DNA from: Desertivirga xinjiangensis
GTDB taxonomy: Bacteria > Bacteroidota > Bacteroidia > Sphingobacteriales > Sphingobacteriaceae
Length of the DNA stretch: 64,000 bases
Assembly: GCF_024436435.1 (NCBI RefSeq)
Contig: NZ_JAFMZP010000007.1
Coordinates: forward strand, 124,001 to 188,000
Direction of reading: 5' to 3'
In this document: positions 61,333 through 64,000 of the stretch, piece by piece
How the letters are laid out: every line of letters starts with the position of its first letter
How positions within the stretch are numbered: position 1 is the first letter of the stretch
The notes under the pieces: generated by a model
Told to the model about the DNA's origin: nothing
The model's database searches: none
Seen by the model: the letters and a program-made list of their open reading frames with translations, nothing else
Translations under genes and position numbers: made by a program

Positions 61333-62877
61333 CTATGCGTTTCCGCCTTCAGCAGCCACATGATAAACAGGGTCTTCGAGGATATTTACCTCAATAATAC
61401 TCTCAGCATTTTTCAGCAGAAGCCGACAGTCTTCACTAAGATGCCTTAGATGAAGGGTTTTACCTGCTTGCTGGTACCGCTCAGTGAGTTTGTTCAGAGC
61501 TTCTATTCCCGACATATCAGCAACCCGGCTGTCCCTGAAGTCTACGATAACTTGTTCAGGGTCTTCAGCGATGGTAAATTTTTCATTAAAAGCAGTCACG
61601 GAGCCAAAAAATAGGGGACCATAGATTTCATAATGCTTTACTCCATCGGCGGTGGTATACTTGCGGGCTCTTATTCTGATTGCGCTTTCCCATGCAAATG
61701 CTAATGCCGAGATGATAACGCCAATTAACACAGCCAGGGCCAGGTTATGGAGCCATACTGTAATCACAGCGACAAGAATTCCCACAAACACATCCTGCTT
61801 AGGCATCTTATTGATCACCCTGAAACTCATCCATTCAAATGTGCCGATAGCAACCATGATCATTACACCTGTTAGCGCAGCAATTGGTACCCGTTCAATT
61901 ATTGGTGCTCCAAACAGGATGATCACCAGGATGGTCAGAGAAGCAATTATTCCCGACAACCTGGCCCGGGCGCCTGCGGAGAGGTTTACGAGCGTTTGGG
62001 CAATCATCGGACAGCCTCCCATTCCAAAGAAAAAGCCATTCAGAATGTTAGCGCCACCCTGGGCAAGGCATTCGCGGTTACTATTGCCCCGTGAAGCCGT
62101 AATTTCATCAACCAAATTTAGCGTCAGCAAACCCTCGGTTAAGCCTACGGCCGCCATTATCAGGGCATAGGGAAAAATAACCTGTAAAGTTTCGGTGTTA
62201 AACGGGATTTCGGGAATACGAAAAGGAGGGAAGCCTCCGCTTACTGAAGCAATATCTTTGACTGTTTTAGTGTCGATGTTGAATCCCAGGACTAAAACGA
62301 ATACAACGAGGATGGCTGCAAGGGAAGGAGGAAAGGCTTTAGTAATACGAGGCATTACTAAAACAATCGCAATAGTTAATGCTACCAGGCCTGCCATGGT
62401 CAGCAAGGGTGGGCCGCTAAGCCAGGTTAGTCGACCATCTACAACTGTTTTAAATTGTTCAATCTGAGCCATGAAGATAATTATCGCCAGGCCATTCACA
62501 AATCCAAACATGACTGGCTGAGGTACCAGGCGTACAAATTTGCCGAATTTAAAGACTCCTATAAGCACCTGTATCACGCCAGCCAACACCACTGCTGCAA
62601 AAACATATTCAATTCCATGCGATTTCATGAGGGCAATCAGAACAATCACGGTAGCTCCCGCGCCTCCTGAGATTAGTCCGGGCCTCCCGCCGAAAACCGA
62701 GGTTATCAGCCCCATAGTAAAAGCAGCATATAATCCAACAAGCGGCGGGAAACCTGCCAGGATCGCAAACGATAATGACTCTGGCATCATGGTCATGGCA
62801 ACTGTAAGGCCGGCCAAAATTTCATTTCTATAATTTATTTTCTCGGAAAAGTCAAATAAGTGCAGATATGGCTTCAT
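61333..62877 (-). CDS. SulP-family anion transporter with STAS domain
   Basis: 514 residues. About ten to twelve membrane helices with the SLC26 pattern LAGLTVAMTMMPESLSFAI and GRPGLISGGAGATVIVL; the C-terminal STAS domain (about 430-510) contains VIVDFRDSRVADMSGIEAL. Substrate could be sulfate, bicarbonate or another anion. An exact promoter box is 29 bases upstream. Confidence 0.94.
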   Translation of the reverse strand: MKPYLHLFDFSEKINYRNEILAGLTVAMTMMPESLSFAILAGFPPLVGLYAAFTMGLITSVFGGRPGLISGGAGATVIVLIALMKSHGIEYVFAAVVLAGVIQVLIGVFKFGKFVRLVPQPVMFGFVNGLAIIIFMAQIEQFKTVVDGRLTWLSGPPLLTMAGLVALTIAIVLVMPRITKAFPPSLAAILVVFVLVLGFNIDTKTVKDIASVSGGFPPFRIPEIPFNTETLQVIFPYALIMAAVGLTEGLLTLNLVDEITASRGNSNRECLAQGGANILNGFFFGMGGCPMIAQTLVNLSAGARARLSGIIASLTILVIILFGAPIIERVPIAALTGVMIMVAIGTFEWMSFRVINKMPKQDVFVGILVAVITVWLHNLALAVLIGVIISALAFAWESAIRIRARKYTTADGVKHYEIYGPLFFGSVTAFNEKFTIAEDPEQVIVDFRDSRVADMSGIEALNKLTERYQQAGKTLHLRHLSEDCRLLLKNAESIIEVNILEDPVYHVAAEGGNA

Positions 62878-62906
62878 TCTGATATTAAGATGTTGGAACA
62901 GGGCTG

Positions 62907-62914
62907 CAAAAGTA
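62907..62914 (-). promoter_or_regulatory. -7 promoter element for SulP gene
   Basis: TACTTTTG on the minus strand, exact TAnnTTTG, 29 bases before ATG 62877. Confidence 0.55.
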
Positions 62915-63003
62915 TCGAATTTCCCTGGAGCTGGGATATTTAATTTGTTAACCGGAATTTAACCCGCAAAATTGTACTTTGGAATCAAATTTTTTCAATT
63001 GAT

Positions 63004-63858
63004 ATGGAAAGAGTCTTTACTGCAGCGCTTTTTATGTTGTTCATTGTTCCTAACCTGGGCGCGCAAACCTTAAGGATAGCATCATATAATCTCCGTTTTG
63101 CAAATGAGGGAGATTCGTTGAACGCTTGGCGTTACAGAAAATCCACCGTGTCTGATCTGATTCGTTTTCATGATTTCGATATTTTCGGTACGCAGGAAGG
63201 TCTGCATCAGCAGCTCACCGAGCTCAAGGCAGAGCTGAAGCTGTACGATTACACCGGGATTGGTAGAAACGATGGAAAGGCTGCAGGTGAGTTCTGCGCT
63301 ATCTTTTATAAAAAAAGCAAATTTAGCTTCCGGAAAGGGGGAACTTTCTGGCTTTCTGAGAAAGATACAGATAAACCCATTAAAGGATGGGATGCCGTCC
63401 TGCCACGGATTTGCACCTGGGGGCTTTTTAAAGACAATGAGTCTGGACTCAGCTTTTATTTTTTCAATACACACTTTGATCACAAAGGTGTGCAAGCCCG
63501 GCTGGAAAGTTCGAAGCTAATTCTATCAAAGATCAAACAGATTGCCGGCAACTCTCCGGTTGTATTGGCAGGTGATTTTAACGTAGACCAGCATGATAAC
63601 AGCTATGCAATATTAAATGATTCTCCGCTTATAGAAGATGCCTACCGGCTGGCTGATATTAAACTTGCCAATAACGGAACCTTCAACGGCTTTCGTGTCG
63701 GGACGACATCCTCGTCTCGTATTGATCATATCTTTTTGAGTAATAACTTCAAGGTGAACAGATATGGCATTCTAACCGATAGCTACCAGGGGCGCTTACC
63801 CTCAGATCATTATCCGGTGCTCATTGTTGTAGAACCAAAAACCGGAAAGAAAGATTAA
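63004..63858 (+). CDS. exported endonuclease/exonuclease/phosphatase family protein
   Basis: 284 residues with a signal peptide (to about 21, NLGAQT). Fold motifs: ASYNLRF, FGTQEGLHQQL with the metal-binding Glu, FNTHFDHKG, AGDFNVDQHD, and the closing SDHYPVLIVV. Exported EEP proteins in Bacteroidetes may cut phosphodiesters or phospholipids, possibly for phosphate or nucleotide use. Confidence 0.92.
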   Translation: MERVFTAALFMLFIVPNLGAQTLRIASYNLRFANEGDSLNAWRYRKSTVSDLIRFHDFDIFGTQEGLHQQLTELKAELKLYDYTGIGRNDGKAAGEFCAIFYKKSKFSFRKGGTFWLSEKDTDKPIKGWDAVLPRICTWGLFKDNESGLSFYFFNTHFDHKGVQARLESSKLILSKIKQIAGNSPVVLAGDFNVDQHDNSYAILNDSPLIEDAYRLADIKLANNGTFNGFRVGTTSSSRIDHIFLSNNFKVNRYGILTDSYQGRLPSDHYPVLIVVEPKTGKKD

Positions 63859-63924
63859 TCAGGTACAAAAACAGCAAAAAACCTATCTAATTACCCAAAA
63901 CGCAAAGATTAATTACTGGTATAA

Positions 63925-64000
63925 TTATTCAGGATTTTCAGCCAGCGGTATCGTAAAATAAAAAGTTGAGCCTTTGTTTAGCTCGCTTTCTACCCGCATA
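63925..64000 (-). CDS. sensor histidine kinase (C-terminal fragment)
   Basis: Minus strand frame from the window edge to TAA 63927-63925. It reads MRVESELNKGSTFYFTIP and LAENPE, the usual end of a HATPase_c domain (VES...GKGSTFYFTLP). Only 24 residues are visible; the rest lies to the right of the window. Confidence 0.7.
   Translation of the reverse strand, partial: MRVESELNKGSTFYFTIPLAENPE

Noticed and set aside
61652-62170. 172-residue plus-strand frame opposite the SulP gene
   Set aside because: It is antisense to a clear membrane transporter gene; long antisense frames arise there from codon bias.
62975-62983. TACTTTG-like box before the EEP gene
   Set aside because: Spacing inside the box is one base short of TAnnTTTG; not counted as a promoter.
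1-64000. tRNA, rRNA, CRISPR, insertion sequence or prophage
   Set aside because: I read the intergenic gaps, all but one below 300 bases, and found no tRNA-like cloverleaf ends, no regularly spaced repeats and no transposase, integrase or phage genes.

Overview
The window comes from a chromosome of a Bacteroidetes bacterium, most likely family Sphingobacteriaceae (Pedobacter/Mucilaginibacter relatives). Supporting signs are AT-rich intergenic DNA, many exact or near matches to the Bacteroidetes -7 promoter element TAnnTTTG, little use of Shine-Dalgarno sequences, and typical family content (DUF4905, DUF2027-Smr, TolB-propeller amidohydrolase, SYLF, TPR-HisKA). No rRNA, tRNA, CRISPR array, insertion sequence or prophage was found; almost everything is chromosomal housekeeping.

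Layout. 1-5 kb: tail of a YcbB-type L,D-transpeptidase, an FRG-domain protein overlapping a PAP2 phosphatase, a DUF2027-Smr protein divergent from a membrane MutS-like ATPase. 5-14.8 kb: queG, SYLF protein, RRM protein, AIM24-like protein, an operon DUF4905-LysM-udk, an NfeD protease, dps and a TPR-HisKA protein without an ATPase domain. 14.8-35.6 kb: small lipoproteins, an M20 dipeptidase, AsmA, DUF421, M28 peptidase, HPP, a PcrA/UvrD helicase, M48 protease, MFS transporter, hemF, EVE, thioesterase, sterol desaturase, UspA and NlpC/P60 proteins. 36.5-44.1 kb: complete histidine operon hisG-D-C-B-H-A-F-IE on the minus strand. 44.2-51.2 kb: HI0933-type flavoprotein, META-domain lipoprotein, a 1075-residue amidohydrolase and recQ. 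51.2-55.0 kb: partial tryptophan operon trpD-F-B-A on the minus strand. 55.1-64 kb: YitT, SDR, topA, lipoprotein, mnmA, SulP, an EEP hydrolase and the tail of a histidine kinase.

The most notable discovery is that both amino-acid operons are preceded by unannotated 15-codon leader peptides: MTSVFTHHMHFHHRH (six His of 15) before hisG and MILKTVNTAKWWHFD (tandem Trp) before trpD. The trp leader is followed by a complete attenuator: mutually exclusive 1:2, 2:3 and 3:4 pairings and a T9 terminator ending 28 bases before trpD. The his leader has competing structures but no canonical terminator. The trp operon is unusual in starting at trpD; trpE, trpG and trpC are not here, so an attenuator sits in front of the second part of a split pathway.

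Other points: a five-copy GC-rich palindromic repeat family between genes, a second C5/G5 repeat family, one copy of which has been absorbed into the N-terminus of hisF (replacing its usual ATG start), and several promoters placed 4-7 bases before a start codon, predicting leaderless mRNAs.
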